The notes: generated from the letters alone by a model not told the origin. A stretch of DNA of 64,000 bases from Myxococcales bacterium (GCA_002728755.1 PBVT01000047.1:186001-250000); one strand, 5' to 3'; positions 18,626 through 28,869 are shown, numbered from the stretch's first letter. Made by a program: numbers and translations.

Positions 18626-19747
18626 ATGGACATCCATCAACTGCTCAATACGATGCTGAAGATGGGTGCAAGTGATTTACATATTTCCGCAGATTCTCCA
18701 CCTGTATTGCGGATAAACGGTCGAATCTACCCACTTAAGGCGGCGGTCTTGACCCCCGAACTTACCCGCGCCCTGGCTTATAATCTTTTAGACGAACCGC
18801 AGAAGCAAAAGTTCGAAAACGATAACGAAATCGATCTATCGTTTTCCTGGAAAGGGCGAAGTCGCTTTCGGGCCAACTTCTTTATGCAACGAGGAGCTGT
18901 ATCTGGGACCGTTCGGCAGATACCAAATGATATCCCAAGCATAGACACTCTCGGATTACCTCCTATTGTGGAGGAGTTGGCGAATCGGCCAAATGGATTG
19001 ATTCTGGTTACTGGGCCCACAGGTTCCGGTAAGTCGACAACTCTCGCAGCCATTATTGATCAGATCAATCGTTCGCAGAGAGGGCATATTCTGACGATAG
19101 AAGACCCTATCGAATTCGTACATACACACCGCAATTGCATCGTCAATCAGCGAGAGGTCGGTTCCGATACGGAGTCTTTTAAGAACGCTCTACGGTATAT
19201 CCTACGGCAAGATCCGGATTTTGTTCTTCTAGGAGAGATACGGGACCTCAACTCCATGGAAGCGGCCCTTCGGATTAGCGAAACCGGTCACCTGGTTCTC
19301 GCCACATTACATACAAACAATACAATACAGACCATCCATCGAATCATTGACTTCTTTCCTTCCAGTCAACAGGAAACCGTTCGGACTCAATTGTCATTCG
19401 TTCTCGCAGCCGTCATTAGCCAGCAACTTATTGTTAATCATGATGGGCGGGGCAGATCCCTTGCTTCCGAGATCATGATCCCAAACGCTGCCATCCGAAA
19501 TCTGATTCGAGAAGATAAGACGCATCAGATTTATTCACAAATGCAGATGGGACAGCTCCAGTTCGGTATGCAGACAATGAACCAGAGCCTGGTAAGCCTG
19601 GTAAAGACGGGCAAGGTCAGTCGAGACGAAGCATTAGACGCAACCCTGGAGCCCGAGGAATTGGAACTAATGTTTGATGGAAAAATCCCCTCCGCCGCCG
19701 GAAAAGCCGGCATGCGAAGAAAAACTGGTTCCGAGGAATCGAATTAA
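18626..19747 (+). CDS. pilT: Type IV pilus retraction ATPase PilT
   Basis: Drives pilus depolymerisation for twitching motility and DNA uptake. It begins with the PilT-type SDLHISADSPPVLRINGR segment and has Walker A GPTGSGKSTT (about 130), Walker B LRQDPDFVLLGEIRD and His box TLHTNN. The family's AIRNLIRE motif appears as NAAIRNLIREDKTHQIYSQM, characteristic of PilT over PilB. 373 residues. Good ribosome site (AGAGGAG) in the 19-base gap after pilB. Confidence 0.95.
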   Translation: MDIHQLLNTMLKMGASDLHISADSPPVLRINGRIYPLKAAVLTPELTRALAYNLLDEPQKQKFENDNEIDLSFSWKGRSRFRANFFMQRGAVSGTVRQIPNDIPSIDTLGLPPIVEELANRPNGLILVTGPTGSGKSTTLAAIIDQINRSQRGHILTIEDPIEFVHTHRNCIVNQREVGSDTESFKNALRYILRQDPDFVLLGEIRDLNSMEAALRISETGHLVLATLHTNNTIQTIHRIIDFFPSSQQETVRTQLSFVLAAVISQQLIVNHDGRGRSLASEIMIPNAAIRNLIREDKTHQIYSQMQMGQLQFGMQTMNQSLVSLVKTGKVSRDEALDATLEPEELELMFDGKIPSAAGKAGMRRKTGSEESN

Positions 19748-19830
19748 CTTATTTTTTGCCTTATCTTCAGAACCCGGCTCAATCAGGTATAAGATGACTT
19801 TGTTGGCTACACCGGTACAATGGTTAGGTC

Positions 19831-21051
19831 ATGCCTGAATTTAATTGGGAAGCAAGAAGCGCCGATGGCGATCTGAGAAGCGGAATCATGCAGGGAAATT
19901 CCCGTGCAGACGTAGAAAAACGTCTTAAAGGGATGCGGCTGATTCCCATTCAGATCAAGAAGAAGTCGAAAGAAATTGTCCTCGTTCTTCCATGGCAGGA
20001 TCCGGTTCCGGTAAAAACCAAAGTGGTATTTACCCGACAATTGGCCACCATGATCGACGCCGGGTTGCCATTGGTTCAATGCCTTGAGGTTCTGGCCCAA
20101 GCCGAACCACATGCATTTTTCCGACCGGTTCTATACAAAGTCAAACAGAGCGTTGAGTCTGGGTCGACATTTGCCGACGCGTTGAAGGAACATCCTCGTG
20201 TATTCGACGAACTCTTTGTCAATCTGGTCGCTGCTGGTGAGGCTGGTGGTCTACTCGACACCATTTTGAACCGTCTTGCTGTGTACATGGAAAAAGCCAT
20301 GGCATTGAAGAATCGGGTTAAGAGCGCCATGCGATATCCTGTGATCGTTGTAAGTGCATCGTCTCTAATTATCGGTGTCCTTCTGGTCAAGGTTATCCCG
20401 TCCTTTGCAGGGATCTACGGCTCTCTGGGTGATAAAAAGCTCCCTGGGCTTACACAGACCGTTATTGATGTCTCGAATATGGTCGTAGCCAAGTTGCCTT
20501 TTGTTCTGACCATACTAACGATCTTCATCGTAGGACTGGCCATGTTGGTTCGAACCCAATGGGGTCGTTATCGAGTGGACTGGATCCTGCTGAACGCACC
20601 CGCGATCGGACCTCTCGTAAAAAAAGCGGCTATTGCCCGTTTTACCCGTACTCTTGGTACACTGGTCGCCTCGGGGGTACCCATCCTTGATGGATTGAAT
20701 ATCGTCGCCAAAACCAGTGGGAACAAGGTGATCGAGAAGGGGCTTCTCTATGCTCGAGATCGTATCGCGGAAGGGAAAAACATCTCTGCGCCATTGATGG
20801 AAATAAACATCTTTCCCAAGATGGTTGTGCAGATGATCTCCGTCGGGGAAAACACAGGCGCACTGGATGTTATGCTTACAAAGATCGCGGACTTCTATGA
20901 AGACGAGGTAGACACTGCGGTAGAAGGCCTAACATCGATCATTGAGCCGATCCTCATGATCGGCGTTGGTGGTTCGGTCGCCGTCGTTCTGATCGCCATG
21001 TATCTACCAATCTTCGGTATGGCCGACACCGTTGGCGGGCATGGAAAATAA
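19831..21051 (+). CDS. pilC: Type IV pilus inner-membrane platform protein PilC
   Basis: Polytopic GspF/PilC-family protein that links the ATPases to pilin assembly. Two GspF domains are visible: the first begins TRQLATMIDAGLPLVQCLEV, the second TRTLGTLVASGVPILDGLNI. Each is followed by hydrophobic helices (VVSASSLIIGVLLVKVIPSF; PFVLTILTIFIVGLAMLV; a last one near the C-terminus). 406 residues, as expected. The end overlaps the sensor kinase start by eleven bases. An 83-base gap after pilT shows no clear promoter. Confidence 0.94.
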   Translation: MPEFNWEARSADGDLRSGIMQGNSRADVEKRLKGMRLIPIQIKKKSKEIVLVLPWQDPVPVKTKVVFTRQLATMIDAGLPLVQCLEVLAQAEPHAFFRPVLYKVKQSVESGSTFADALKEHPRVFDELFVNLVAAGEAGGLLDTILNRLAVYMEKAMALKNRVKSAMRYPVIVVSASSLIIGVLLVKVIPSFAGIYGSLGDKKLPGLTQTVIDVSNMVVAKLPFVLTILTIFIVGLAMLVRTQWGRYRVDWILLNAPAIGPLVKKAAIARFTRTLGTLVASGVPILDGLNIVAKTSGNKVIEKGLLYARDRIAEGKNISAPLMEINIFPKMVVQMISVGENTGALDVMLTKIADFYEDEVDTAVEGLTSIIEPILMIGVGGSVAVVLIAMYLPIFGMADTVGGHGK

Positions 21052-22942
21052 CGTCGGGGAAAACAACGTCCCGATGAACGCTGACAGTTCGGAGATAAAG
21101 TCGTCGAACTCCCTGGAAAAGGATGAGCTTTCTCTACCGCCGGGAAGAGACGAGACCACAGTGCTCGTGCAGGATAACGAAGGCTCGAGTCGTACACCCA
21201 ACCTGGAAGAAATAACCGCAGAAGAGATGTCGTCGGTTCTGGATCCAAAGATCCGACTGGTTACTCTACTTCGGGTTCTGCTTGTCAGTGTCGTTGTTGC
21301 CCTTACCCTTATGTTGCCCGATCAACACTCCGAAGATGGGTCTCCTCTCGCACGGAGTACATCAGCAGTCTACCTCCTTGCCATGGTAGTTTACTGCGCA
21401 TCAGCACTCTATTTGTGGGTGCTTGTTCGATACCATGGATCCCGATCCCGTATCGGTTTGATATGGACTCAAATTGGAATCGATCTTGTCTTTTCACTGG
21501 GGCTTACCCTTCATACAGGTGGTACCGAGAGCATCTTTTCGTTCTTCTTTTCTCTGGCCGTCATCAACTCCGCAATTCTCTTATACCGCCGTGGCTCATT
21601 GGTGGTTGCCTGTCTCTCGACGGTTTTCTTTGGAATCGTCGCCTTTATCGAAACCAACCCATCCATTCATGAAATGGTTGCCACGAATTGGCTGATTCCG
21701 ACGAACCTGTATCAACACGCTGCAACACGCACGACCATTCAAAACCTGGGCATGCACGCTATCGCTTTCTTCGCGATCGCATTTCTTGCGTCGTATCTAT
21801 CGGAGCAGCTACGTGCGGCCGGTGAGACATTGCAGGCCCAGAAGAGCACGATTCTCAATCTGGAGGATCTCCTCAACAGCATTATCTCGTCGATTCCTAT
21901 TGGAGTGATCGTTGTAGAAGGCTCAGGCTCCATCTCCTTCATGAATAATGAAGCACTTGGTATCTGTGGAACGGATCTTCCCGATGTCCTGGGTAAGCCG
22001 GTCGCCAACCTATTCCCAGATCTACGACATATCCGTGCAAACCGAGACAAAGCCGGTCGTGTCGCGAATGAGATTACAAGCCAGGTAATGGGGAGAGAAA
22101 TTCGTCTACTCCGTTGGACAATTACCCCACTAAAAGGAACCCACGATGGCTCCAACGACGAGCTCTTGATCTTCGAAGACATTACGAGTCTCGTTGCCCT
22201 CCAACGAGAGATGCAGGAAAGCCGCCAACTCGTACGAGTAGGAAAGCTAGCCGCCGGTGTGGCCCACGAAATCCGAAACCCACTCGGAGCCATAAGCGGA
22301 TGTGCACAACTGCTGAAGTCTGACCAGTACGGTGGTACGCCTTCTCCGGAGCAGGATCGTTTGATGAACATCATCATGAGAGAGACCGATCAGCTCAACA
22401 CCTGGATTGGTGAATTTCTTGCCTACGCCCGCCCTAAACCACCCGATTTGGAGGATATTGATCTTCTACAGGCCGTACGGGACTCCATCGCTGTCTTGAA
22501 AACGGATCCAGCCTTTGACTCCGCCAATATCAATTTCGAAATAAAGGGATTCGGACCGGTGGGAATACGCGCCGACAAAGTACAGCTCCGCCAATGCCTA
22601 TGGAATCTCGTTAAGAACTCATACCAGGCACTTGGTGAGACCAAGAACCCCAAAGTAATACTCTCCATAGACCAGCTATCGACGGCAACAGCTTCCTATA
22701 TAACCCTTTCCATCACCGATAATGGGCCGGGCATTCCGTTATCGGACCAGGCATCCATATTTGAACCATTCGTCTCGCTTCGGAAAGGCGGTACAGGTCT
22801 GGGACTAGCCATCGTACACCGAATTGTGGAACAACACGGTGCACAGATCAGACTTCATAGTGAACCTGGCTCTGGAGCTACATTCGAGATCCTCTTTCCA
22901 GCCCAATCAAAGCAAGAAATAGAGAAGATGGCCTCATCATGA
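21041..22942 (+). CDS. pilS: Sensor histidine kinase, PilS-like
   Basis: Membrane kinase partner of the following regulator. An acidic cytoplasmic N-terminus leads to about six transmembrane helices (about 80-250), then a PAS domain (LNSIISSIPIGVIVVEGSG), the HisKA box VAHEIRNPLGAISG with the phospho-His near residue 409, and the ATPase domain with NLVKNSYQAL, DNGPGIP and GTGLGLAIVHRI. 633 residues from ATG 21041, which is preferred to a TTG at 21032. It overlaps both pilC and pilR, consistent with one operon. In known pil loci PilS/PilR controls pilA; no pilA is in the window. Confidence 0.85.
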   Translation: MENNVGENNVPMNADSSEIKSSNSLEKDELSLPPGRDETTVLVQDNEGSSRTPNLEEITAEEMSSVLDPKIRLVTLLRVLLVSVVVALTLMLPDQHSEDGSPLARSTSAVYLLAMVVYCASALYLWVLVRYHGSRSRIGLIWTQIGIDLVFSLGLTLHTGGTESIFSFFFSLAVINSAILLYRRGSLVVACLSTVFFGIVAFIETNPSIHEMVATNWLIPTNLYQHAATRTTIQNLGMHAIAFFAIAFLASYLSEQLRAAGETLQAQKSTILNLEDLLNSIISSIPIGVIVVEGSGSISFMNNEALGICGTDLPDVLGKPVANLFPDLRHIRANRDKAGRVANEITSQVMGREIRLLRWTITPLKGTHDGSNDELLIFEDITSLVALQREMQESRQLVRVGKLAAGVAHEIRNPLGAISGCAQLLKSDQYGGTPSPEQDRLMNIIMRETDQLNTWIGEFLAYARPKPPDLEDIDLLQAVRDSIAVLKTDPAFDSANINFEIKGFGPVGIRADKVQLRQCLWNLVKNSYQALGETKNPKVILSIDQLSTATASYITLSITDNGPGIPLSDQASIFEPFVSLRKGGTGLGLAIVHRIVEQHGAQIRLHSEPGSGATFEILFPAQSKQEIEKMASS

Positions 22943-24330
22943 ACGCGCAAAGAATCCTGGTAATCGATGACGAGCGTAGTATGCGCGACATGCTGGAACT
23001 CTTCCTCAAGGGCGAAGGCTATGAGGTTACATTGGCGGAAGATGGCCGCGATGGCATGGAATTCCTGAAGGTCAACAACTACGATCTGGTCCTTACCGAT
23101 CTAAAGATGCCAAACGCGAGCGGGCTGGATGTTCTAGAGTTCGTAAAAGCCAGCAGCCCAGCAACACAGGTAATTCTACTGACCGCCTTTGGCACGCATC
23201 TATCTGCATTGGGTGCCATGGCCGAAGGGGCATTCGACTTTATCGAAAAGCCGTTCAAAATGGACGAGCTCAAATTTCAGATCCAACGAGCGTTACGTGT
23301 CAGCGAACTCGTAACCAATCAAATCGCCCCGCAAGGTGAAGACCTGGGTTTTCTACCCTTGCCAATGGTAGGTCGATCCCCGGCCATCAACCGCGTATTC
23401 GACGTAATACGAAAGGTGGCACAATCACCGACAAGCGTCTTGATCACCGGGGAAAGTGGGACTGGTAAAGAGTTGGCGGCCCGGGCCATTCACGAGTCTA
23501 GTAATCGAGCCAAAGGACCATTTGTCGTCATCAACTGTGGAGCTATTCCTGAGAACCTACTGGAGAGCGAACTCTTTGGTTACTCAGCCGGAGCATTCAC
23601 AGGGGCCGTCGCAACCAAAACTGGTTTAATACCGTCGGCACAGGGTGGAACGTTGATGCTCGACGAGATCGGAGAGCTGCCCCAGCATATGCAGGTTAAG
23701 ATCCTACGCACTATTCAAGAGCGCAAGGTTCTAGCTGTCGGATCCGTGGAGGAAATCCATGTGGATGTACGACTCATCACAGCGACCAATCAGAACCTGG
23801 AAAACATGGTGCGACGAGGGACTTTCCGAGAAGATCTCTACTATCGTCTGAACGTAGTTGAAATTGAGATGCCACCACTCCGTGACCGAAGGGAAGACAT
23901 TCCGCTACTTGCAGGATACTTCCTTCGACGATTCTCCCATCAAACGGGAAAAACGATTCGTGCCATGGAGAAGGAAACTCTTGAAGCACTTCTTCAATAT
24001 CCCTTTCCTGGAAACGTCCGCGAACTTGAAAATATCATCGAACGAGCTGTGGCATTCGAGACACAGGATCGCCTGAGTATTGACCACCTCCCCCCCCATG
24101 TTCTCCGAGGCCATGGACTTGGTCATGGCCCCCTACCTACAGAAATTCCACTACCACCGGAGGGGATGGATCTGGAGGAAACCCTGGCTAGTATCGAAAG
24201 AAGTCTGATCTTCGATGCCCTTCGACGTACGAGCGGTAACCAGACCGATGCGGCGGAATTACTGGGCATATCGTTCCGTTCTATTCGTTATAAAATCCAG
24301 AAATACGGCGTCGATCTGGCGGACATCTGA
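22939..24330 (+). CDS. pilR: Sigma54-dependent response regulator, PilR-like
   Basis: Two-component activator paired with the upstream kinase (ATGA overlap). The receiver domain has ILVIDDERSM, phospho-acceptor Asp54 in VLTDLKMP and Lys in IEKPFK. The AAA+ domain has Walker A GESGTGKELA, GAFTGA for sigma54 contact and the GGTLMLDEIGELP Walker B. The C-terminal Fis-type helix-turn-helix reads QTDAAELLGISFRSIRYKI. 463 residues. By position and domain layout it is the PilR orthologue; a role in other sigma54 promoters of the window cannot be excluded. Confidence 0.86.
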   Translation: MNAQRILVIDDERSMRDMLELFLKGEGYEVTLAEDGRDGMEFLKVNNYDLVLTDLKMPNASGLDVLEFVKASSPATQVILLTAFGTHLSALGAMAEGAFDFIEKPFKMDELKFQIQRALRVSELVTNQIAPQGEDLGFLPLPMVGRSPAINRVFDVIRKVAQSPTSVLITGESGTGKELAARAIHESSNRAKGPFVVINCGAIPENLLESELFGYSAGAFTGAVATKTGLIPSAQGGTLMLDEIGELPQHMQVKILRTIQERKVLAVGSVEEIHVDVRLITATNQNLENMVRRGTFREDLYYRLNVVEIEMPPLRDRREDIPLLAGYFLRRFSHQTGKTIRAMEKETLEALLQYPFPGNVRELENIIERAVAFETQDRLSIDHLPPHVLRGHGLGHGPLPTEIPLPPEGMDLEETLASIERSLIFDALRRTSGNQTDAAELLGISFRSIRYKIQKYGVDLADI

Positions 24331-24396
24331 GAATCCGAGAATAAAGGTTCGGTGCGAAAACTCGCCTAGCCCGAAAAAGCGCATAAAATCAATGCG

Positions 24397-25614
24397 ATGG
24401 CTACACGCACCTCCCACTTTCTACTGCTGGGTTCACTTGGGATTCTAGCGACTGCCGCCGGACTCGCCGGGTTACGACCAGTGCAATCGAGTCCTGGAGA
24501 GCAAAAGGCATCGGTTACATTGGCAATCCATGCAGCAACTCCTGATGACCTGCATGGCTCTACGAAACTGAGCCAAAGTCTATCGGCCTCGATGCAATTA
24601 CCCTTTGAATGGGAAGGCGATTCCAAATTACATACCGCCGCATGGAGCGTCCTCCGTTTTACCCATGGAATCGACCACCTACATGTTGACGGTGTGTTAC
24701 AGGAAGCACTCGAAGGTGCAGGTGTTGTGGACGCGATGGTCATTCCCATTCAAGCAACAGGCCATTCTCAAGAAGATATCCTGGCGCAGATGGAAATACT
24801 GATTCGTAGAAAGTTTCATCATCTCCAATTCAACCGGTTGGGGATCGCATGTGAAAAAACAGACTCCACTTGGCGGGCATTGGTTCTCCTAACTCGTAGG
24901 CAGCTCGAACTCCCCCCGCCTAAGCAACAGATCGACAAAGAGGGCGTCTATCGTCTTCGTGGAACGCTTCTTGTGCCGACAAGCAACGTACAGGTCCTCG
25001 TATTACAGCCCGACGGGCTGATTACAGAGCGAACTGCCGAAGTGTTCGGAAGTATTGTTTCCACGGACATCATCTTTCCTATGCCAGGGCGTTATCAAGT
25101 CGAAGTCATCTTGCCAGATCTCCACGGCGCTATCCCCGCCGCCCTTACAAGTGTGGACTGGCAGGTGGCACAACAAAAGCATGGGACGAAGCCCAAGTTC
25201 ACGGTTCTTCCCACGAACGCAACCGCAAGCCCTGGAGACTCGGCACAACTACAGATTATCCAAGCAACGAATCAACTGCGTGCAGATTATGATCGACCAC
25301 CACTAACACGTGACCAACGGTTGGAAACTCTCGCTCATCAGCACGCACGAGAACTATCCAACCGGCGACTAATAAGCCACTTAGATGACAGCGGCCGAGA
25401 TGTGGCCACCAGGCTTCGAGCCGCCGGTATTCATTCGAAACAAGTTGGGGAGAACGTCGCCGCGGGACTTACACTCGCGTCAATTCATCGGTCGCTTGTT
25501 CAAAGCCCTAGCCACCGCCGTGAGCTTCTTCGAGCTAATTTCGATAAGATCGGTGTGGGCATAGTTCGAAGGAACGGTGTGTTATTTGTAGTTGAACTAC
25601 TAACTGGCCTCTAA
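24397..25614 (+). CDS. Exported CAP/SCP-domain protein
   Basis: A 405-residue protein with an N-terminal hydrophobic signal segment (FLLLGSLGILATAAGLAGL). The first 270 residues have no recognised motif and include a beta-rich stretch. The last 120 residues form a CAP domain (SCP/PR-1/YkwD type): QATNQLRADYDRPPLTRDQR, LAHQHARELSNRRLISHLD, VGENVAAG and VQSPSHRRELLRANFDKIGV, with the expected His and Glu positions. CAP domains bind lipids or act as extracellular enzymes in different families; the bacterial role is unclear. It lies 66 bases after pilR and may simply be read through from the pil operon. Confidence 0.8.
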   Translation: MATRTSHFLLLGSLGILATAAGLAGLRPVQSSPGEQKASVTLAIHAATPDDLHGSTKLSQSLSASMQLPFEWEGDSKLHTAAWSVLRFTHGIDHLHVDGVLQEALEGAGVVDAMVIPIQATGHSQEDILAQMEILIRRKFHHLQFNRLGIACEKTDSTWRALVLLTRRQLELPPPKQQIDKEGVYRLRGTLLVPTSNVQVLVLQPDGLITERTAEVFGSIVSTDIIFPMPGRYQVEVILPDLHGAIPAALTSVDWQVAQQKHGTKPKFTVLPTNATASPGDSAQLQIIQATNQLRADYDRPPLTRDQRLETLAHQHARELSNRRLISHLDDSGRDVATRLRAAGIHSKQVGENVAAGLTLASIHRSLVQSPSHRRELLRANFDKIGVGIVRRNGVLFVVELLTGL

Positions 25615-25780
25615 CGGTGATGCCCCAGAAAGCCGGATGGTCATACGATAAACAGGCAAGAAGAAACGGAATCTTGAACATTAAATTTTGGTCTTTCCCG
25701 TTCCGCGGGCAGAGTTCGATTGACAACCCCTAGAAGCCTACGAAAAACTTCCATTTACTGCGATTCTGATTGGTACGATT

Positions 25781-28357
25781 ATGAGCGATACAAAAAAACC
25801 CGAAGGTCCAGAAAACACTTCGCCCGGCACCGACGGTCATATGGTGCAATCTCTTATGGATGAGATGACGGAAGACGAAGCATCAAAATCTGCGGACAAT
25901 ACAGATGTGTCCGATGGACCCGCTCCTCCCCCAATCCCGTCGGACACAGAAGATCTCGAAGAAGACGACGAATCGACCAAGGCGATGGAAGCTCCCGATT
26001 TTGATGACGAAGATGATTACAACGAGGATGACGAAAAGACGATAAGTGCCGACCCGATCGCCGTCGCGCCGACTCTTGCTAACGAGAATCTGTCTACACT
26101 CGAATCCCCCACGATCGCCAACGCACCCGTTCTCGACACCGATCCGGGAGAAGATGAAGAACTACGTGAAGAGTTGAGCGAGCTGCGCGAAGAGCCAAGA
26201 CTTGAGGCTCCTGTCGATAGCGCTGAGGCTACTGAAAGCCCCGAAAGTGCTGAGCCGCCTTCCGCAGAAAAGACGATGATGCTGGATATAAGCGGGGGGC
26301 TCAGTCCGGAACAACAGGTCCCCAGGGGTCGTATTCGTATTCTGCACGGGAATGATACAGGAGAGGTTATCGATCTGCCGGTCGGAACCTATACCGTTGG
26401 CCGCCACGAGGAAGCTGAAATTACTCTTAGCGATCCAGCTATCAGCCGAGAACATTTCCGTTTGATTGTCTCCGACACCGGCTCCCGGCTGGAAGATCTG
26501 GGAAGCGGTAATGGGACAAAAGTAAATGGTATCCGAACACCGGACGCGCTGCTTGAACACGGTGTCCAGATCGAAGCAGGCACGAGTGTGCTCCGCTATG
26601 AAGACCCGATGCGACCCGACTCCAGCTTTGCTGGTGGTAGTTCGGATAGCCTCCCTACGCAGGGTATGCAGCCTATCATTAATGTGGCGGCCCCCAAACG
26701 CAGCCCTCTGGTCTACGTTGTAAGCGCGCTCTTTATCGTCTTCCTCGGCGGAGCGTTTGTGGCGGGAGAGATGCTCTTTGGTTTCTACAACATCATGGAC
26801 ATGAGTCCGCAAGCGCGTAAAGAGCGCCGCATCGAAAAGGCAAATATGAAAGAAGCCGCTTCGGTTGTCGACGCTGTAGAGGAGCGCTTCAAAGCCGGTA
26901 AGCTAACCAATACCAACGTCTCCGAACTCCTTGCGGACCTCGAACAAGCCGTGCGTTTAGATCCAAGAGAGCCTCGTATCCCCCCCCTGGGAAGAAAACT
27001 TCAGAGACTGGAAGAAGCACTGGAAGAAATCCCGATTCATATTGAAGCGCAGGAATGGACCAATGCAAAGATCTCGGCCAAGAAAGCTCTAAAACTTGAT
27101 CGTAAGAATGTTGCTGCTCTCAAGCAGTTCCAAGACGCAGATACGGAAGAAAAACGACGACAAATCGTGGACGAGGCGAACACCCTGGCGGAAGGGGGAG
27201 CGTTGCCCGAACACATTGTAGCTCAGCTGGAAAAGATTCCCGAGAGTAGCACCTACCATGTTCGCGCTGGCTTCATTCTACTCAAAGCCAAAAAGGCATC
27301 CGAACAAGAGTTGCTGACAAAATTCCAGGAGGCCAAAAGGAAACGTAAAATCTCGGTCGCCGGGGAATTGGTAAAGCTGCTCAAGAGGGACCACCCTGGA
27401 AGTCCATACATTGCCCAAGCCCAAAAAGATGTCGAAGAGCTAGAACGTAAGATCGAAGAACGTCGTAGAAGAAGGCGTGCCGCGCGTGCCAATGCTGCAC
27501 GAAAGAGAAAAGAGCGAGCGTCGCTCCTTCGCACCGATTCGATTGAATCCAGTGTTGCCGTTCGCCCCACCCGAACTGAGCCGAAACCAACGCCACCGAA
27601 GAGCAAGCCCGAGAAGATCGTTGTGACAGCGCCAGTGATCGCTCCGACTCCAGCGCCAGTAGTAACACCAACACCAGAACCGGTGAAAGAGGCCGAGGTC
27701 GTTGTCGAGACAAAACCAATGGTTGAGCCAACGCCTGCAAGAGAGGTTGTACCTCTGCCTACGCCAGCGTCGGCCAACAATATCAAAGGTGATCTTGCCA
27801 CGGGTAAAAGCCTCTACCAACGGGGTGAGTACGACCAAGCTATCGATTACTTTGAGAGGTTGAGCACGAGCACACGGGTACGTGATTCGGTACGCCGAAA
27901 AGCCCAGAAGGCCGCGACGGATGTTGCGAAATATCGTTCCAACTTCACGGAAGGGAAGAAGGCGTTAGCCAACTACCAATCACGGAAAGCAATTCAACGC
28001 CTGAACACCGCTAGAAAAGCAGATAAGCGACTTGGTGGTACGAACGCCAGTATTGTGAACCCACTCCTTGCCAAAGCCTATATCCGTGCAGCGCAAGAGC
28101 AGATGACCCGGAAAGAATACGGTCGTGCAACTACGTATGTCCGCCGTGCGCAGGCGCTTGATCCAACCAATCCGGAAGCGTCCAGCCTAAACCAGATCTT
28201 GCTTCCCAAGGCTTCAAAGATGCTTCAAGACGCGATCGCAGCCCGGGACAATGGCGACAAAGACAAAGCTCGACGACTCTTGCAGCAGGTCTTGGAGATG
28301 GTCCCTGAAGACGATCCCAATTACGAAAAAGCCTACAAGATCTTGTCTCGCCTTTAG
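25781..28357 (+). CDS. FHA-domain membrane protein with TPR repeats
   Basis: An 858-residue multidomain protein. The N-terminal 165 residues are very acidic and probably disordered. An FHA domain (about 185-275) has VGRHEEAEITLSDPAISREH and GSGNGTKVNGI, the phosphothreonine-binding hallmarks. One transmembrane helix follows (LVYVVSALFIVFLGGAFVAG, about 305-330). The remainder has TPR-like helices, a highly charged coiled coil (EELERKIEERRRRRRAARAN) and a Pro/Thr-rich linker, then C-terminal TPRs. It may organise phospho-dependent complexes at the membrane. The 166-base gap before it has no convincing promoter. Confidence 0.82.
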   Translation: MSDTKKPEGPENTSPGTDGHMVQSLMDEMTEDEASKSADNTDVSDGPAPPPIPSDTEDLEEDDESTKAMEAPDFDDEDDYNEDDEKTISADPIAVAPTLANENLSTLESPTIANAPVLDTDPGEDEELREELSELREEPRLEAPVDSAEATESPESAEPPSAEKTMMLDISGGLSPEQQVPRGRIRILHGNDTGEVIDLPVGTYTVGRHEEAEITLSDPAISREHFRLIVSDTGSRLEDLGSGNGTKVNGIRTPDALLEHGVQIEAGTSVLRYEDPMRPDSSFAGGSSDSLPTQGMQPIINVAAPKRSPLVYVVSALFIVFLGGAFVAGEMLFGFYNIMDMSPQARKERRIEKANMKEAASVVDAVEERFKAGKLTNTNVSELLADLEQAVRLDPREPRIPPLGRKLQRLEEALEEIPIHIEAQEWTNAKISAKKALKLDRKNVAALKQFQDADTEEKRRQIVDEANTLAEGGALPEHIVAQLEKIPESSTYHVRAGFILLKAKKASEQELLTKFQEAKRKRKISVAGELVKLLKRDHPGSPYIAQAQKDVEELERKIEERRRRRRAARANAARKRKERASLLRTDSIESSVAVRPTRTEPKPTPPKSKPEKIVVTAPVIAPTPAPVVTPTPEPVKEAEVVVETKPMVEPTPAREVVPLPTPASANNIKGDLATGKSLYQRGEYDQAIDYFERLSTSTRVRDSVRRKAQKAATDVAKYRSNFTEGKKALANYQSRKAIQRLNTARKADKRLGGTNASIVNPLLAKAYIRAAQEQMTRKEYGRATTYVRRAQALDPTNPEASSLNQILLPKASKMLQDAIAARDNGDKDKARRLLQQVLEMVPEDDPNYEKAYKILSRL

Positions 28358-28380
28358 ACTCGACCCACTCGTCGAATCAT

Positions 28381-28779
28381 CTAGCCAGCCGTTCTCTGCG
28401 AGACGGTGTCCAATACACGATCGACTGCGGCATTTAGCGCTTCGATCTCAAAAGGCTTATCCAGATATTCATCGGCCCCATAGAGCGGAGACGTCATATC
28501 ATTTAACGTCTCTCCGATACCGGTAAGAATCAGTATCCCCATCTGCTCGAATTCCGGCTTAGACCGGAAGTAACGGGCCAACTCCCAGCCGTTCAAGCCC
28601 GGCATCATCACATCCAGAATGACCATGTCCGGCTTTTCTATTACGGCCATCTCTAAGGCTTCATCACCGTCATAGGCTTCAACCAGATGAAACGTACGTT
28701 GCTTGAGGGCCGCTTGAATCAGACGGTGAATATCTTCATCGTCATCAGCAATCAGGATTGTGGGTTTGGGGTCGGACAT
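28381..28779 (-). CDS. Single-domain response regulator (CheY-like)
   Basis: A 132-residue receiver domain with no output domain: ILIADDDEDIH (acidic pocket), phospho-acceptor Asp56 in MVILDVMMPG, Thr/Ser switch in ILILTGIGE and Lys in YLDKPFE. ATG 28779 has AGAGG at the right distance; a GTG at 28788 is less likely. Such proteins act by protein contact in chemotaxis, motility or phosphorelays. No partner kinase is adjacent. It is convergent with the FHA protein. Confidence 0.88.
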   Translation of the reverse strand: MSDPKPTILIADDDEDIHRLIQAALKQRTFHLVEAYDGDEALEMAVIEKPDMVILDVMMPGLNGWELARYFRSKPEFEQMGILILTGIGETLNDMTSPLYGADEYLDKPFEIEALNAAVDRVLDTVSQRTAG

Positions 28780-28869
28780 AAGCCACACCTCTCAATTCAA
28801 CGTATTCGATCAACTCAACTAAGAACAACATCTAGAACACGTAGTTCTACTCGTCAATGGAACCGTGCT

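Noticed and set aside
27253-27838. Minus-strand frames rich in Val/Gly/Trp opposite the FHA-TPR protein
   Set aside because: They mirror the Pro/Thr/Glu-rich linker of the real gene and have no start signals or motifs.
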